A DNA stretch of 64,000 bases, from positions 16,961,998 through 17,025,997 of the forward strand of contig NC_088314.1 in NCBI RefSeq assembly GCF_910592395.1. Direction: 5' to 3'. The DNA comes from Lineus longissimus (taxonomy: Eukaryota; Nemertea; Pilidiophora; Heteronemertea; Lineidae). Every line of letters begins with the position of its first letter. Positions within the stretch are counted from its first letter, which is position 1. The notes under the pieces are model-generated. The model had not been told where the DNA came from, did no database searches, and worked only from the letters and a program-made list of their open reading frames with translations. The position numbers and the translations under genes are program-made. Below are positions 28,910 through 41,389 of this stretch, piece after piece.

Positions 28910-31900
28910 TCAATCAAATACATATGCATCCTCTAAGTATGCAAGGAGAAGTAAGATGTAGCCGAGATGTTTTCGATCCTCCTTCTTCAGAATGTCATAA
29001 CCTCGAGTGTAATGGATTTCAGCTGATTTAACACCAGGCAGGTCTTGTTCATGGCCTTTTTCTAGTAATTTCCGTAGATTCGTTTCCATTTTTAGGCATG
29101 TTAGACGTACCTAGATATAAAAGGGAAAGGAAAAATTGTTCAGCAAAAGTAATATTACACATTCTCTTCAACTAAGGCGCGATTTTTTTGCTTTGATCAG
29201 CCAACGTTTTTGTCAAAAATTCTGAGTGGTCGGAATAATTTTTTTGATTCAATCATTTCACAAGAATGTCCCAGGAAAATGTTAACATGGTTAAAGCGGA
29301 GGCAAATGAAAAATGAAACGGCCAGGGGCCATTGTGCTCACCGTAAGTATTTTTAGTAGACAGTTACAGAAAGTGCTACAGTATGTAGGCCTCTCATAAT
29401 TTATACATGCATCTGTGACCAGTTCAGAGCCGGCCCTGGCCAAGTGGTGAATCCGAGACTTGTGGTTCCAAGCATGTAGAGTCTAGGTGAAAATGATAGT
29501 GAAGAAACGTGCCACTCCATGACAATGGTCACGGTGAATATATTTTTAACTTTGACCTCAGTGACCCTGACAGGTAGGTCAAATAACAAACCAGGGTGAT
29601 ATGTGATGTAGACACATCCACCTGACCATAACAATTTCATCACTTGTTACACTACAGCAATCGGCAAAAAAACGATTTCCAAGATGGCCGCCTAATTAAA
29701 TCTATGGCACCAAATAAATCAAAAAATGAAGAAAATGTAAGATAGAACTCAGAAAAGAAAAAAGGAAAAGTTGAAAAATAAAAATATTTTTGGCTGTCCT
29801 TGACCGGGGTTTGAACTCACGACCTTTGGATTGCCACAATACGAGGAAAAACCCACAAAACATGCAATTTCGGCCATATTTGAATTCCGATCTGGCTGAA
29901 ACTTGGCATACAAATAGTGGCTTCTTAGATGCATCATTACACAAAATTAAAACTCTTTACATTGAACAACGACAAAACGTACCAAGAACGGTAAAGTTTT
30001 CAACTTTGACCTCTGTGAACTTGAAAGGTGGGTCAAATCAAAAACCCGTAAGATATGTGATGTATCCTTGCTGGGAGTACCTACCATGAAACTTTTATCA
30101 AAAACAAATCAGTAATAAGCGAGTAATCACACGTTTTGAGTTTGGGCCCCCTGGTGGCCAAGTCAATAATCAGACCGAACCAAAATTCAGTGTAAGAGGT
30201 CAACTGACCTAGGGGGTCATTTGTTCAAAGTTTCAAGTTAATAACTGTTGCGGTTGAGAAACGTGCCGTAGTGACACTCAAACAGCAAATTTACGCCATT
30301 TGACCCCTGCGACCTTAAAAAGTAGGTCAAATCCGAAAAATCGTGCAACATCTGAGGTAACCTTGCTAGGGGTCCCTGCCATAAAAATTTCATCAAAAAC
30401 AATTTGCTAATAAGCAGGCTATTGCACTTCTTACTTTTTCTGTTTTGGCCCCCTGGTGGCAAAGTCAAGAATCAGATCAGGCTGAAATTCAGCACCAGAG
30501 GTTATCTGATATAGGGGGTTATATGTACCAAGTTTCAAGCTCATAGCTTTGGTGGTTGAGAAACGTGCCATAGTTACACTCAAACGGCCAATTCACGCCA
30601 TTTGACCTCTGCGACCTTGAAAAGTAGATCAAATTAAAAACCCGTAAGATATATGATGTATCCTTGCTATGAGTACCTACCACAAAAGTTTTATCGAAAA
30701 CAAGTCACTAATAAGCGAGATATCACACTTTTTAGATATCCACATTTGGCCCCCTGGTGGCCAAGTAGAGAATCAGATCGGACAAAAATTTAGTGTCACG
30801 GGTCATCTGACCTAGGGGGTCATGTGTACAAAGTTTTAAGTTCATAGGCCTAGCGGTTAAAAAACGTGCCACTGTTTTTGAAATAGGATACGACGGACGA
30901 CGACGACGACGGACGACGGACACTGCGGTATCGTATAGACTCCCCTACGGTGAGCCAATGAAATGGTCTAGGGGCCAATGTGCTCACCTGTGTCAAATGG
31001 TACGTCAAGGTACCCTTTTTGTAGGTGTGATAGTGCTGGGGTCAGTGATTATGACATTGCTAAAGCAGTATATATTATTTTATGAACAAACCAACAAATT
31101 GACAATGACCCCTGTATGCCAGCGTTCTCTAACGACTGTGCTGCCAGACGACCTTGACCCTGTGACCTTAAAAAGTAGGTCAGGAAAATACGCGGAGGAT
31201 ATATGCACCACTTCTACAGGTACAACCATATTTCCTAAATTTTTTTGACCAGTAATAAGGGAGCAATCACATTTTGATTTTTGAGGTTCGGCCCCCTGAA
31301 GGCCAAAACATGAATCATATGGCTCCACAATTTGGTCTCTGAGTTGGGGTGGGGGGGGGGGGGGCTCGCAAACAACAATCGACACCGTTTTCACTCTTTT
31401 AATTCGAGTACACGGTGCACGATAAGCTACATGTATGGTCCAGTTTAGCGCAGTAATTGGTTGCCACGCAGACAAAATCAAGGGAATCCCTTCAACAAAC
31501 CTCATTTTGGAGCCATATTGCAGTACATCATTACCACTTTTGATGAATAACTAGGGCTTACATGCAACAAGGCGAGCTAACCGATTGGCCGAAATGAGCA
31601 CCGAGCAATGAACCTCTACGGACGGAACTGGCATTGCAGGCATGTATAATTTACAAAACGTATGCAGGACCGGCAGTGCACAATGCAAATTGCAAGTTAT
31701 TCCTCGTCATCGTGAAGCACTAATGATTGCTCCATGGATGCGACACAAGTGGTGGTACTAGTGAGTGGTTAAATTAATGAAACGGCCAGGGGCCATTGTG
31801 CTCACCGTAAGTATATTTAGTCGACAATTGATTCATGCTAGTTACAGAAAGTGCTACAGTATGTGGCCAAATGGAAGTTTTATGAGGTAAAATCAAAAAC

Positions 31901-34900
31901 CATGTGCAATTAATACTGTGTGGTGGTTAGCTGGTCCCATGCTCATCAGACTGATGGCAATCGGGCAAGTAGTTAAGCAATAATCACAATTCTTAAAGCT
32001 TTCAGATTTGGCCCCCAGGTGGCCAAGTTGAGAATCAGATTGGACTGAAATGTGTTTTCTAGGCTTATCTGACCTATACGGCCATGTATACCCAGTTTCA
32101 GGTTCATAGCTTCAGTCGTTAAGAAACGTGCCAAAGTTAAACTCTAACAGCCAATTTTTGCGGTTTGACCTCTGTGACCTTGAAAAGAAGGTCAAATCCA
32201 AAAATTGTAAGACAAGCGATGCATCAATGCTAGGGGTCCCTGCCATAAAAATTTTATTGAAAAAATGTCACTAATAAGAGAGACATTGCACTTCCTACTT
32301 TTTCAGTTATGGCCCCCTGGTGGCCAAGTCAATACTTAGATCAAGCCAAAATTCAGCGTCGAAGGTTATCTGATGTAGGGGGTTATATGTACCAAGTTTA
32401 AAGTTCATAGCTCTGGCGGTTGAGAAACGTGCCATATAGTTACACTCAAACGGCCAATTTACGCCATTTGACCTCTGCGACCTTGAAAAGTACGTCAAAT
32501 TAAAAACCCGTATGATATATGATGTATCCTTGCTAAGAGTACCTACCACAAAAGTTTTATCGAAAACAAGTCACTAATAAGCGAGATATCACACTTTTTA
32601 GATATCTACATTTGGCCCCCTAGTGGCCAAGTTGAGAATCAGACTGGACCGAAATTTAGTGTCACAGTTCATCTGACCTAGGGGGTCATGTGTACCAAGT
32701 TTCAAGTTCGGTCTAGCGGTTAAGAAACGTGCCACTGTTTTTGAAATAGGATACGACGACGACGACGACGGACACTGCGGTATTGTATAGACTCCCCTAC
32801 AGTGAGCCAAAAACATTGACAATTGTTTGCATACGGAGACACAAGGGGATAATGAAATGACCCAGACAAGTCCCAGGTTAGTAGGCAAAGGGTTCAAAAA
32901 AGTTTCTTTCACCATAATGTACCTTCTGTTGTCAGTTGCAGGCCTTTCAATTACGTGGAGACCTCTACACCCTGTATTTTTTTAGCCTATTTTGGGGACA
33001 TGTTTTTTTGCTTTTTAGCTAAATTTGGGGACATTTCATCGCGCCAATTTGCCTGAACAGCGACGTCATAAATCAAAGTTAGTGACTGTTATCACCACAT
33101 ACACCTGAAAAGTCATAATTTTTAGGGTAAAGCTATAAAATTAGGCCATTTGGATGAGATTTGGTTATGTTAGGGGTCAAAAAACGCTTCATTAAAAAAA
33201 AAAAGAAAAAAAAAAGACCTAATTTGGGGACATCCTGTACGGCCTACACCGTTATACGGTGTAGGAATCATGCAATTGAGAGGCCTGAGTTGGTTAGTTC
33301 TGAAGTATTCAAAAACTTTAATTCTTAATGGTTGGGAACAACTTACCCTAGTGCACTGCACAGTGATTCCTAGAATGACTTCCTCGCCATCACAGGGCTG
33401 TAAAGCAGAGAAGGGAAGCTCAAGGAGAAGCTCAGCAGCATGCTGTCCACGAAGGTTGAACGGCAGATCAATATCATCTATCTTTTTCTTCTCTTCTTGA
33501 TTTCCAGAACGTAGATCACAACTGGATGAGTCGCCCAATGGACTAGCACTTTGTTTAACCTAGAAGTAGAAGTGAAGCCAAAGACCAAATCAAACTAAAT
33601 GATGAAATGCTCTGTGAATAGCAGCAGCCAAAAACTAGTTCCTCGGGTCTCCCTGCACTGCAGCCTTCTCCACTGTCACAGGCCATTTTAATAGTTACCC
33701 CTGCGGTCGCCCTCCCCCCACAACCCTAAAATGAAATGGTCCATGGACCATGAATTTACCTGGGTCAAAGGGGAAGTACACTTTATGAAATCATGTAAGT
33801 GCGATAGTGCTGGAGATAACGTCCCTATTAAGATCTAAGGATGCCTGACAATACTCATTTTAAGTAGACTAACCCACCTTACAAGAGGTAAATCTGATGT
33901 TGTACAATAAGATGAAAATGCCAATGTTGATTGTTTTTAAAATGGTCTTAAAACGGACTTTACTGTATGTTCCATTTAACCCTTAGTGGCCATGCCTGTG
34001 TCTCTTGATCTTTAATCAATTCAAAATGGAATAGCATTTATTATTTATTTATTTATTACCCTTTCGGTGCCTGGGCCCGGTAGTACCGGGTATACGTTCA
34101 GGAATCAACCCAAGTGTCTATTTTTGCCCATAACTCGCTCAATATCGGTTGTATTGACTTGAGACCAAGTGCATTCGAAAGAGAATTAATTCTAGCCAAT
34201 GTGAGCCCATTTTGGCATGCCTAGCATGCATACATAGGTTGAGAGAGGGGGCTCCGCTACGTTCCCCTCTCTCAACCGCGACTCTAGCGACTTTTCAATT
34301 CATTTGGCCACCAGTCGACTCTCAGATAACACAGCAAGTCCAGACCAGCACCAGAAGAAAGGTCTTTTGCAGTACTATCTATCACGACACCTGGAGTAAC
34401 ACAGGTCCATTTTTCAATGCACCACCCCTGATGAATACCCTCCACATGTCCAATGTAGCACATTTGAAATTGACCAGGGCACGAACCAAGTATGCAGCCA
34501 ATCGAAATAACACAGCTTGCAAATTGGAGCTGGTCGGCCTGGCTAACATTCAGTCTATATGGGATGTGGCATGCCCCAAACTTGCAGCGTCAAAGAGACG
34601 TCGATATTAGAATGCCCCCTTTGCAAACCTGGCTTAGAATAGGGCCATTTTCAGGAAATCTCCAGCAGCGAAAGGGTTAAACACTTACCTCAGCAATTGT
34701 AGTAATAACTGCAGAGCTACTTCTTGGACCTTTCTGCACTTCATAGCAAAGATCAGGACACGACGACACCTTCGTTCCAAATATTTCACCGACCCGTTTT
34801 GAAACTGGGCTGAAATATGGTAGATGGAGCCACCTGTCAGATATGTCATGCTGTATTCACACTCAATGTGCCTTCAAATGGCATTCTGAAAACCGCAACT

Positions 34901-37900
34901 GGAATTCGCTTTCGTTAAAATGCCCTGGCCTTTTTGGAGTGATAAAACCAGGGCAGGTGAAATGAAACGGCCAGGGGCCATTGTGCTCACCGTATACATC
35001 TTTTAGTAAGCAGGATCATGCTTAGTTGAGAGGTGAATATGGTGAACACAATCAGGCATGAAGACTTTTTTTAGATGTGTATTGATGACAAGTAATAAGA
35101 CAGGGCAGTATATATAAGTTTATGATCCAACCAATAATTGTCTATGACATCAACAAGATCAATATCGTGTGATTGCTAAGAGTCCCTGCAATAAAAAATT
35201 CATCGAAAAAAAGTCATTAATAAGCGAGATATTGCACGTCCAACTTTTCAGTTTTGACCCCCTGGTGGCCAAATCAAGAATCAGATCAGGCCAAAATTCG
35301 GTGTCAGAGATTATCTGATGTAGGGGGTTACATGTACCAACTTTCAAGTTCATAGCTTCAGCAGTTAAGAAACGTGCCATAGTTACACTCTAATGGCCAA
35401 TTTACGCCATTTGACCTCTGTGACCTAGAAAAGCAGGTCAAATCCAAAAATCGTAGGACATGTGGTGTATCCTTGCTAGAAGTCCCTGCCATAAAAATTT
35501 TATCGAAAACAATTCACTCAAATAAGCAAGATATTGCACTTCTTCCTTTTTCCATTATGGCCCCCTGGTGGCCGAATAAAGAATCAGATCAGGCCAACAT
35601 TTGGCATCAAAGGTTATCTGATGTAGGGGGTTATATGCACCAAGTTTCAAGTTCATAGCTTGACTGGTTAAGAAACGTGCCATAGTTTACACTCTAATGG
35701 CCAATTTACGCCATATGACCTCTGTGACCTTGAAAAGTAGGTCAAATTGAAAACCCGTAAGACATGTGATGTATTCTTCCTAAGAGTACCTACCAAGTAC
35801 CATAAAAATTTTATCGAAAACAAGTCACTTATAAGCGAGATATCACACTTTTTAGATATCTACTTTTGGCCCCCTGGTGGCAAAGTTGAGAATCAGATGA
35901 AACTGAAATTCAGCATCAGAGGCTATGTGATATAGGGGGTTATATGTACTAAGTTTCAAGTTCATAGCTTTAGTGGTTAAGAAACGTGCCATAGTTTACA
36001 CTCTAACGGCCAATTTACGCCATATGACCTCTGTGAACTTGAAAAGTAGGTCAAATTAAAAACCCGTATGATATAAGATGTATATTTGCTATGATGAGTA
36101 CCTACAACACAAGTTTCATCGAAAACAAGTCACTTATAAGCGAGATATCACACTTTTTAGATATCAACATTTGGCCCCCTGGTGGTCAAGTTGAGAATCA
36201 GATCGGACCGAAATTCAGTGTCAGAGGTCACCTGACCTAGGGGGTGCTGTGTACAAAGTTTCAAGTTCATAGCCCTAGCGGTTAAGAAACGTGCCACTGT
36301 TTTTTAAATAGGATACGACGACGGACACTGCGGTATTACATAGACTCCCCTACGGTGAGCCAAAAAGCAGGGCAAGGCGCCCTGCCCTTTTTTGAGAGAT
36401 GACTGATTTGCCCTGCCTTTTTAAATTTCTGGCTGAAACACTGTGTTGCCAACTGCACAATATTTGATATCGTCCAAATTATTTGCTATTGATCATACAT
36501 GTCATACGGAGTGATGGTTAGGAAGTTAAATTATTGTGGTAGTTTACGATGAAAAGTAGCGCGGAGGAGCTTTGGCTTTGAAGAAAAAGGTGTTTTTATC
36601 AAACGTTCTCAAAATTGATGACGTGCACCTCAACTGTTAGTTTCAGGTTCATAGCTTTAGCCGTTAAGAAACGTGCCAAAGTTACACTCTAAACAGCCAA
36701 TTCTCGCAATTTGACTGACTTCAGTCAGTGACCTTGAAAAGCAGGTCAAATCCCAAAATTGTAAAACATGTGATATATATCCTTATTTTATCGATAAAAA
36801 GTCACTAATAAGTGCTTACTACTTTTTCAGTTTGGCCCCCTGGTGGCCAAGTCGAGAATCAGATCAGGCCTAAATTCGATGTCAAATTTGATATTAGGTG
36901 GTTATATGAACCAAGTTTCAAGTTCATAGCTTTAGCAGTATGAGTTAAGAAACGTGTCATAAGGGCCGTTTAGACGACAGGCGAAAAGACCGCATTCGGA
37001 TCGAATCTGGATGAATCCGGATTAAAACCACCCAAGGCGATGGTACCTTTTTAGTCCGGATGCAACCACATTGATCCGGATCTTTTTGCGTTCACACGAC
37101 GAAAAATTAATCCGGATTCGGGACGCATCCGGATTTTTTCACGTCGTCTAAACGGCCCTATAGTTTCACTTGAACGGCCAATTTACGCCATGGCATTTGA
37201 CCTCTGTGACCTAGAAAAGAAGGTCAAATCCAAAAACCTGTAAGACATGTGATGTATCCTTGCTAAGGGTTCCTGCCATAAAATTTTATCGCCAAAAAAG
37301 TCGTTAATAAGCAAGACGGTGTACAACCTGGGTCAAAACTTATACAAAATCTAGGCCAAAGTCAGCCTCGTTCTGGATTGACCTAGTTTGTGTACTATCT
37401 AGTGCATTCCAGTTTCAATGCACTTTGATCTCAGATAGTGCATTGATAGCTGGGGTCATTATTCGAAATGACTCTGACACAGCCCAAATCTTTTTTTACC
37501 TCAATAAACATGCTTAATATTGTTAAATACATACCACACTACAATCCTAATGCAACATGTATTCCATTTAAGAACTTTTGAGAGCATAAAATGCATTTCA
37601 TTGTGAGTACTGTCCAACACACACCCCACCCCCAACTTCTAATTGGGATAGAAAAAGTTTCTATGTCTAAAACAAGAGACCATTGATGGGAGACCTTTGA
37701 TTGACATCTTGGCTGTGGAATTCAACCACTTTTCTCAATGAATATGCACACTCCTTGATGTATGAGGCTTGTGAATGGCTGGAGTCCACCCAGCACAGCC
37801 CCCACCCCCTCTACTAAACTGTCAATAAGATTCTTGGTGGTCAACTTGTGTATGGTATCATGATACAGCCTGGTACAGTGACCTTTCTGCTTGATTAATT

Positions 37901-40900
37901 ACACACATTTGGGTTAATTTGTTTATACACTTGTCTGCTATAATCTCTCAAACTCAGCAGGCTGCTTGTTTGCAAGGCGGCATATTCCTTTGATCTTGTA
38001 GGGACAGATTTTGTTTCTGATACGGTCAATTCCATGGTGTTGACCATGTCTTACTCTAGTGAATGAGTACAATTTACACCCTTTCTGGTCATCAACGAAG
38101 TGGCTATCACATTTTTGATGTTGCTTGTCCAGCTCATTATCAGCCGCTCATTAGCATATTGGCCTAGTAACCATGATGAAACACGTGGTGGTGAAGATCA
38201 AGTGCTTCCTGCCTTGTCAATTTTGTTACATCTCTCCTTTTTCTATCAATTCTTCTGAACGGGTTAAACTTGTTTTGTTGTTCCTTTGGTGGATTATATT
38301 CTTACTTCTTTTGGATTATTAATGTTTCACATGTGTAGGCCTATATTCATTCAGTGACCCTTACTATACTTTGATTTATATTTTTCGACCAAAAAAGGAA
38401 TATGGAATGAAGTAATTGTTTGGATATTTGGATATTCTTGATTCAATGGATTAGGGATGTTGGGAGGGTGATTTTCAGGGGCTGTGAATGTAGGTACCGG
38501 ATATCAAAATGATTGGTGATACATGTACTTTCAAACCGTATCAAACCATGGCACTATTATTGTTTACATTCCTAATATAGGTAAACTAGGACGTATTATG
38601 CATGAATCTATGTCAGTGGGCGGCCAAGTTTATGCTAACCAGGTATACTAAACCGAGGCTATAATCTGCCAGCAACTGGGTCACTTTGGATATCAGTTAC
38701 ACTTTGGCTACCCAGAGCACTCACTGAGATATTGCACTTCTTACTTTTTCTGTTCTGGCCCCCTGGTGGCCAAATCAAGAATTAGATTGGGCCAAAATTC
38801 GACATCAAAGGTTATCTGATATAGGAGGTTATATGTACCAAGTTTCAAGTTCATTGCTTTAGCGGTTGAGAAACGTGCCATAGTTACAATCGAACAGCCA
38901 ATTTACGCCATTTGACCTCTGTGACCTTGAAAAGTAGGTCAAATGATATGTGATGTATCCTCGCTAAGAGTACCGACCATAAAATTTTTATCGAAAACAA
39001 GTCACTTATAAGTGAGATATCACACTTTTTAAATTTTCCCCTTTGGCCCCCTTGTGGCCAAGTTTTAAAAGAATTAGATCGGACTGAAATTCAGCATTCA
39101 CCGTTTTCACCGCATGCCAGTGTTCACCATTTACTGTTTGACTTACACTGTAAACATCAGGAAATATGAAAATTGCTCCACTAACAATGTTTAAAAATAA
39201 CTTTCTTTGGATGATATTTTGATACATCTCCAAAGTGAAATGAGATTTTCATTTAATTTTTTCACAGGAAGTCTTAGAATTGATCAGTTAATAAAACTGT
39301 TGTGAATTGGAAGCGGGTATTTCAAGATTTAGAAAATCGATTTTTTCTTGATATTTTAAAACTGTGATATTTTCATGATACAAAACTCAAAACTATTATT
39401 CTGGCATGGGAGGGTTGAACCAACACGCTAGAGCAATATCATGATATGTGACATGTATACAAGATAGAAATATATAAATCCCTCTGAGATATTGAGATAT
39501 ACTTTGTGTCCTTTTACTTTCCTACAAGAGTGTACATGTGGTAGGTAGCCTGAAACCAGCTTTGTCCGCCCCCATACCAAAAATGCTACAGATCAAAACC
39601 GGCCTGAAAATCATTAACCTGTAGCAACCTTTTTTTTTAGTGAAACAGCCCGTTCAAAACAAAAAGAGTCAACATTGCCCAGCTTATGAATGTACTTGTA
39701 TCACTTACCAGAATTCAACCAAGAACATTTGCGCAAAACTTCGGAATATGTTCACAAAACAGATTTCATCAGTTGGCTCTTCATTTACATATTTAGTGAA
39801 CATCTTCTGCAGAATATCCAAGAATCGCAATGTTTCCTTCATCCTGAAATGATAAAACATATTCAGTCATTCCGGTGTCAACAAGATCCCTGCAATGTGC
39901 AATTTATCTAGGGGCATTCAACACACGCAGTCCATGTGCTGGATTGGTCTCTCAGGATAAGGCTTTCATGGCTTTGGCACGACACCGACAATTCAACTGA
40001 ATAAAATTGGTAAACCCTGTGTTAAAATGTACATGTTACCGCAATAACAATAGCATATCACCCTGCAGTAGCGACCCTCTGTTTTTATTATAGAAAGACC
40101 CTTATGCCCGTAGATCACCTGTGAGGCCCCTTGGCAACCAAAATTGTATACGAATCCCTTCATCAGACTTGAATTTACCAAATCATTTGTCTTTCATTTT
40201 AAACTCATGATTCTATCCGAGACCAATAGACCTGGTGGAATCATCTCCTGACCTGTAGGCCTTTTTATGATGGTCTCGGATCTCGAAATGGAATCGTAAT
40301 GATGAATAGGCTGAGATAGCAAGCTAACTACCCTAGTCTCTAGGCTACTTGTACTTACAAATTTATCTCTCGAAATGTCTTCTCCCTGGCATAAATATTA
40401 TTTCCTGCCATTATCTCAAAATTTTTTAATGAGCTTTTGATGGTCAATCTGATGTTTTCCTTCATTGAACGAATATCCGAGGCCAAATTCCAAAGGCGAG
40501 AGGAGATCGTGCTTGGCCTTGAGGAGGAGGATCGGGACCTTTGATGACGAGGATCAGGGCTAGGCCGCCTAGTCCTAGGGTAGGCCGAAGCCCCCTTTAT
40601 ATCATCATCACCAGACTCGGCCCCAGACTCAGAGGAAATGGTTGATTCTTGGCTAGAGCTGCTACTACATGTACTATGCTGTTTCGTCTGCTGTAGGCCT
40701 AGGCCTAGGCCTGCCCCTGCGGCTGTGACAAATGCTGCTTTTCTTGATTTTTTTGAAAAAAATTCCAACAACTCGAGGGATTCTTCGTGGCTGACATCGA
40801 CCTGAATGTTTTCAAGAACCGTATCAAGGAAGTCAACATGATCTTTGTGAAAAACATCCCACCATGAATCTGCCATTTTGTTTGCCATGGCCTTCGATGC

Positions 40901-41296
40901 ACTACATCTGCGCCGCGTAGAAACCGTTAACCTTGTCGGGTTAATAGGTGTATGCAAAATATCTCGTAGGAGGCGTTTGTAATCATACTCGTAAAAGCCG
41001 TTTTGATCAGGCCCATACAAGTATGGTGATTGTTCGATTTGAACGTAAAATATTTTCAATCGCTCAGCATCAAGGGCTTCCCATTTCGATGCACATCGGG
41101 GAATAGACGTGACACGCTTTATATCAACACCACCACCACCACCATCACTAGCACTCTCATCAGACACAGTCTCGCCGCCGTCGCCATCATCCCGAGAACG
41201 CTCGACTCCCGTTAACAATTCTTGCACCTCCCGATCGTCCTCCTGCTCACCTGCCTGTGCTGGGCCGGCACACATGTATGCTTCGCCACTCATCAC
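28910..41296 (-). CDS. Unidentified conserved-looking protein gene, five coding exons, 535 aa
   Basis: Reconstructed exons (minus strand): 41296-40359, 39843-39709, 34809-34689, 33559-33347, 29110-28910. All introns are GT-AG (donors GTAAGT at each) and the sum is 1608 nt, exactly 536 codons with the stop. The ATG at 41296 is followed four codons later by another Met. The N-terminal 90 residues are acidic and Gly/Asp-rich. Then comes a folded-looking part (about 90-200: SKWEALDAERLKIFYVQI, YLYGPDQNGFYEYDYKRLL, DSWWDVFHKDHVDFLDTVL), a Ser-rich Arg/Ser-Pro linker (about 215-280), a helix (LMKETLRFLDILQKMFTKY), a strand-like segment (LRGQHAAELLLELPFSAL), and the end YILLLLAYLEDAYVFD. No signal peptide is visible. 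I do not recognise the family. Introns 2 (4.9 kb) and 4 (4.2 kb) are packed with repeats. A retroelement lies 55 bp past the stop. Confidence 0.75.
29313..30957 (+). mobile_element. Dispersed 300-bp-unit element, copy A
   Basis: The 5' end is ATGAAACGGCCAGGGGCCAT then GTGCTCACCGTAAGTA. The 3' end is a run of GACGAC repeats, CACTGCGGTATCGTATAGAC and CCTACGGTGAGCCAA. The inner sides of the ends are complementary (GCTCACCGTA/TACGGTGAGC). Between them lie about four tandem units of about 301 bp, marked by GGCCCCCTGGTGGCC near 30145, 30447 and 30748. No coding frame. It lies in intron 4 of the 535-aa gene. Confidence 0.8.
29760..29845 (-). mobile_element. Possible tRNA-derived SINE fragment within copy A
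   Basis: On the minus strand, GTGAGTTCAAACCCCGGTCA resembles a tRNA T-loop/B-box (GGTTCAAATCC type), followed by an A/T-rich tail. No convincing A-box was found, so the call is weak. Confidence 0.3.
30958..31340 (+). mobile_element. Dispersed 300-bp-unit element, truncated copy B
   Basis: It abuts copy A directly. It starts ATGAAATGGTCTAGGGGCCA and GTGCTCACC, contains one unit (TGACCCTGTGACCTTAAAAA then GTAGGTCAGG near 31150, GGCCCCCTGAAGGCC near 31290) and fades into a poly-G tract at about 31348-31363. Confidence 0.65.
31341..31775. other. G-tract and unique intronic sequence
   Basis: A run GGGGTGGGGGGGGGGGGGG at about 31345-31363, then unique intronic DNA without a coding frame. Confidence 0.5.
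31776..32812 (+). mobile_element. Dispersed 300-bp-unit element, copy D
   Basis: Same ends as copy A (ATGAAACGGCCAGGGGCCAT; CCTACAGTGAGCCAA). Three units are marked by GGCCCCC[T/A]GGTGGCC near 32009, 32311 and 32614, spaced 302-303 bp. It is shorter than copies A and E by whole units. Confidence 0.8.
32813..33346. other. Intronic sequence with poly-A-rich run
   Basis: Unique AT-rich sequence with three TTTGGGGACAT words (near 32990, 33025, 33224) and an A-rich run at 33194-33216. No exon seen before 33347. Confidence 0.4.
33560..34056. other. Intronic sequence with an element 5' end
   Basis: 33731-33830 matches the first 100 bp of copy B (ATGAAATGGTCCATGGACCA...GCGATAGTGCTGG). The rest is unique AT-rich intron without an exon. 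Confidence 0.5.
34067..34676. mobile_element. Possible decayed TIR element (piggyBac-like ends)
   Basis: The left end CCCTTTCGGTGCCTGG faces a right end GCAGCGAAAGGG followed by TTAA; the left flank is ATTA rather than TTAA, so the target duplication is imperfect. An internal hairpin (GTTGAGAGAGGGGG paired with CCCCTCTCTCAAC, 34237-34277) is present. The 132-codon frame inside (34212-34610) has no recognisable domain and is not called. Confidence 0.35.
34960..36363 (+). mobile_element. Dispersed 300-bp-unit element, copy E (longest)
   Basis: 5' end ATGAAACGGCCAGGGGCCAT at 34961, 3' end CCTACGGTGAGCCAA at about 36363. Four units are marked near 35257, 35560, 35867 and 36173 (spacing 303-307 bp). 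Each has the block TGACCTCTGTGACCTNGAAA followed by A(G/A)NAGGTCAAA. It is flanked by a palindrome GCAGGGCAAGGCGCCCTGC at 36366-36384. Confidence 0.82.
36640..37320 (+). mobile_element. Dispersed 300-bp-unit element, fragment split by a MITE
   Basis: Units with GGCCCCCTGGTGGCC near 36834 and TGACCTCTGTGACC near 37198, without proper ends. The 198-bp MITE at 36962-37159 sits inside the conserved AACGTGCCATAGTTACAC segment, so it is younger. Confidence 0.72.
36962..37159. mobile_element. 198-bp MITE, PIF/Harbinger-like
   Basis: Terminal inverted repeats AGGGCCGTTTAGACGAC / GTCGTCTAAACGGCCCT flanked by ATA on both sides (36959-36961, 37160-37162). GGCCGTTT-type ends and a 3-bp AT-rich target duplication fit PIF/Harbinger (Tourist-like) MITEs. 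The interior carries five or six TCCGGA-centred palindromes. No coding frame. Confidence 0.8.
37321..38714. other. Unique intronic sequence
   Basis: No exon, RNA gene or repeat recognised. It belongs to intron 2 of the 535-aa gene. Confidence 0.4.
38715..39095 (+). mobile_element. Dispersed 300-bp-unit element, fragment G
   Basis: One unit and a bit: GGCCCCCTGGTGGCC near 38757 and GGCCCCCTTGTGGCC near 39044, with TGACCTCTGTGACCTTGAAA then AGTAGGTCAAA near 38920. No element ends. Confidence 0.7.
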
Positions 41297-41389
41297 TGGG
41301 CCTAACTTGAATATTCACTTCTTCCGGATATCATTTCGCCCATGCCTGCCATGCCATCCCCATACGTTTATCCGCAAGGAGGATACCGC

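Noticed and set aside
34212-34610. 132-aa plus-strand frame in intron 2 region
   Set aside because: Opposite to the host gene, inside a possible decayed transposon, no domain or splice support.
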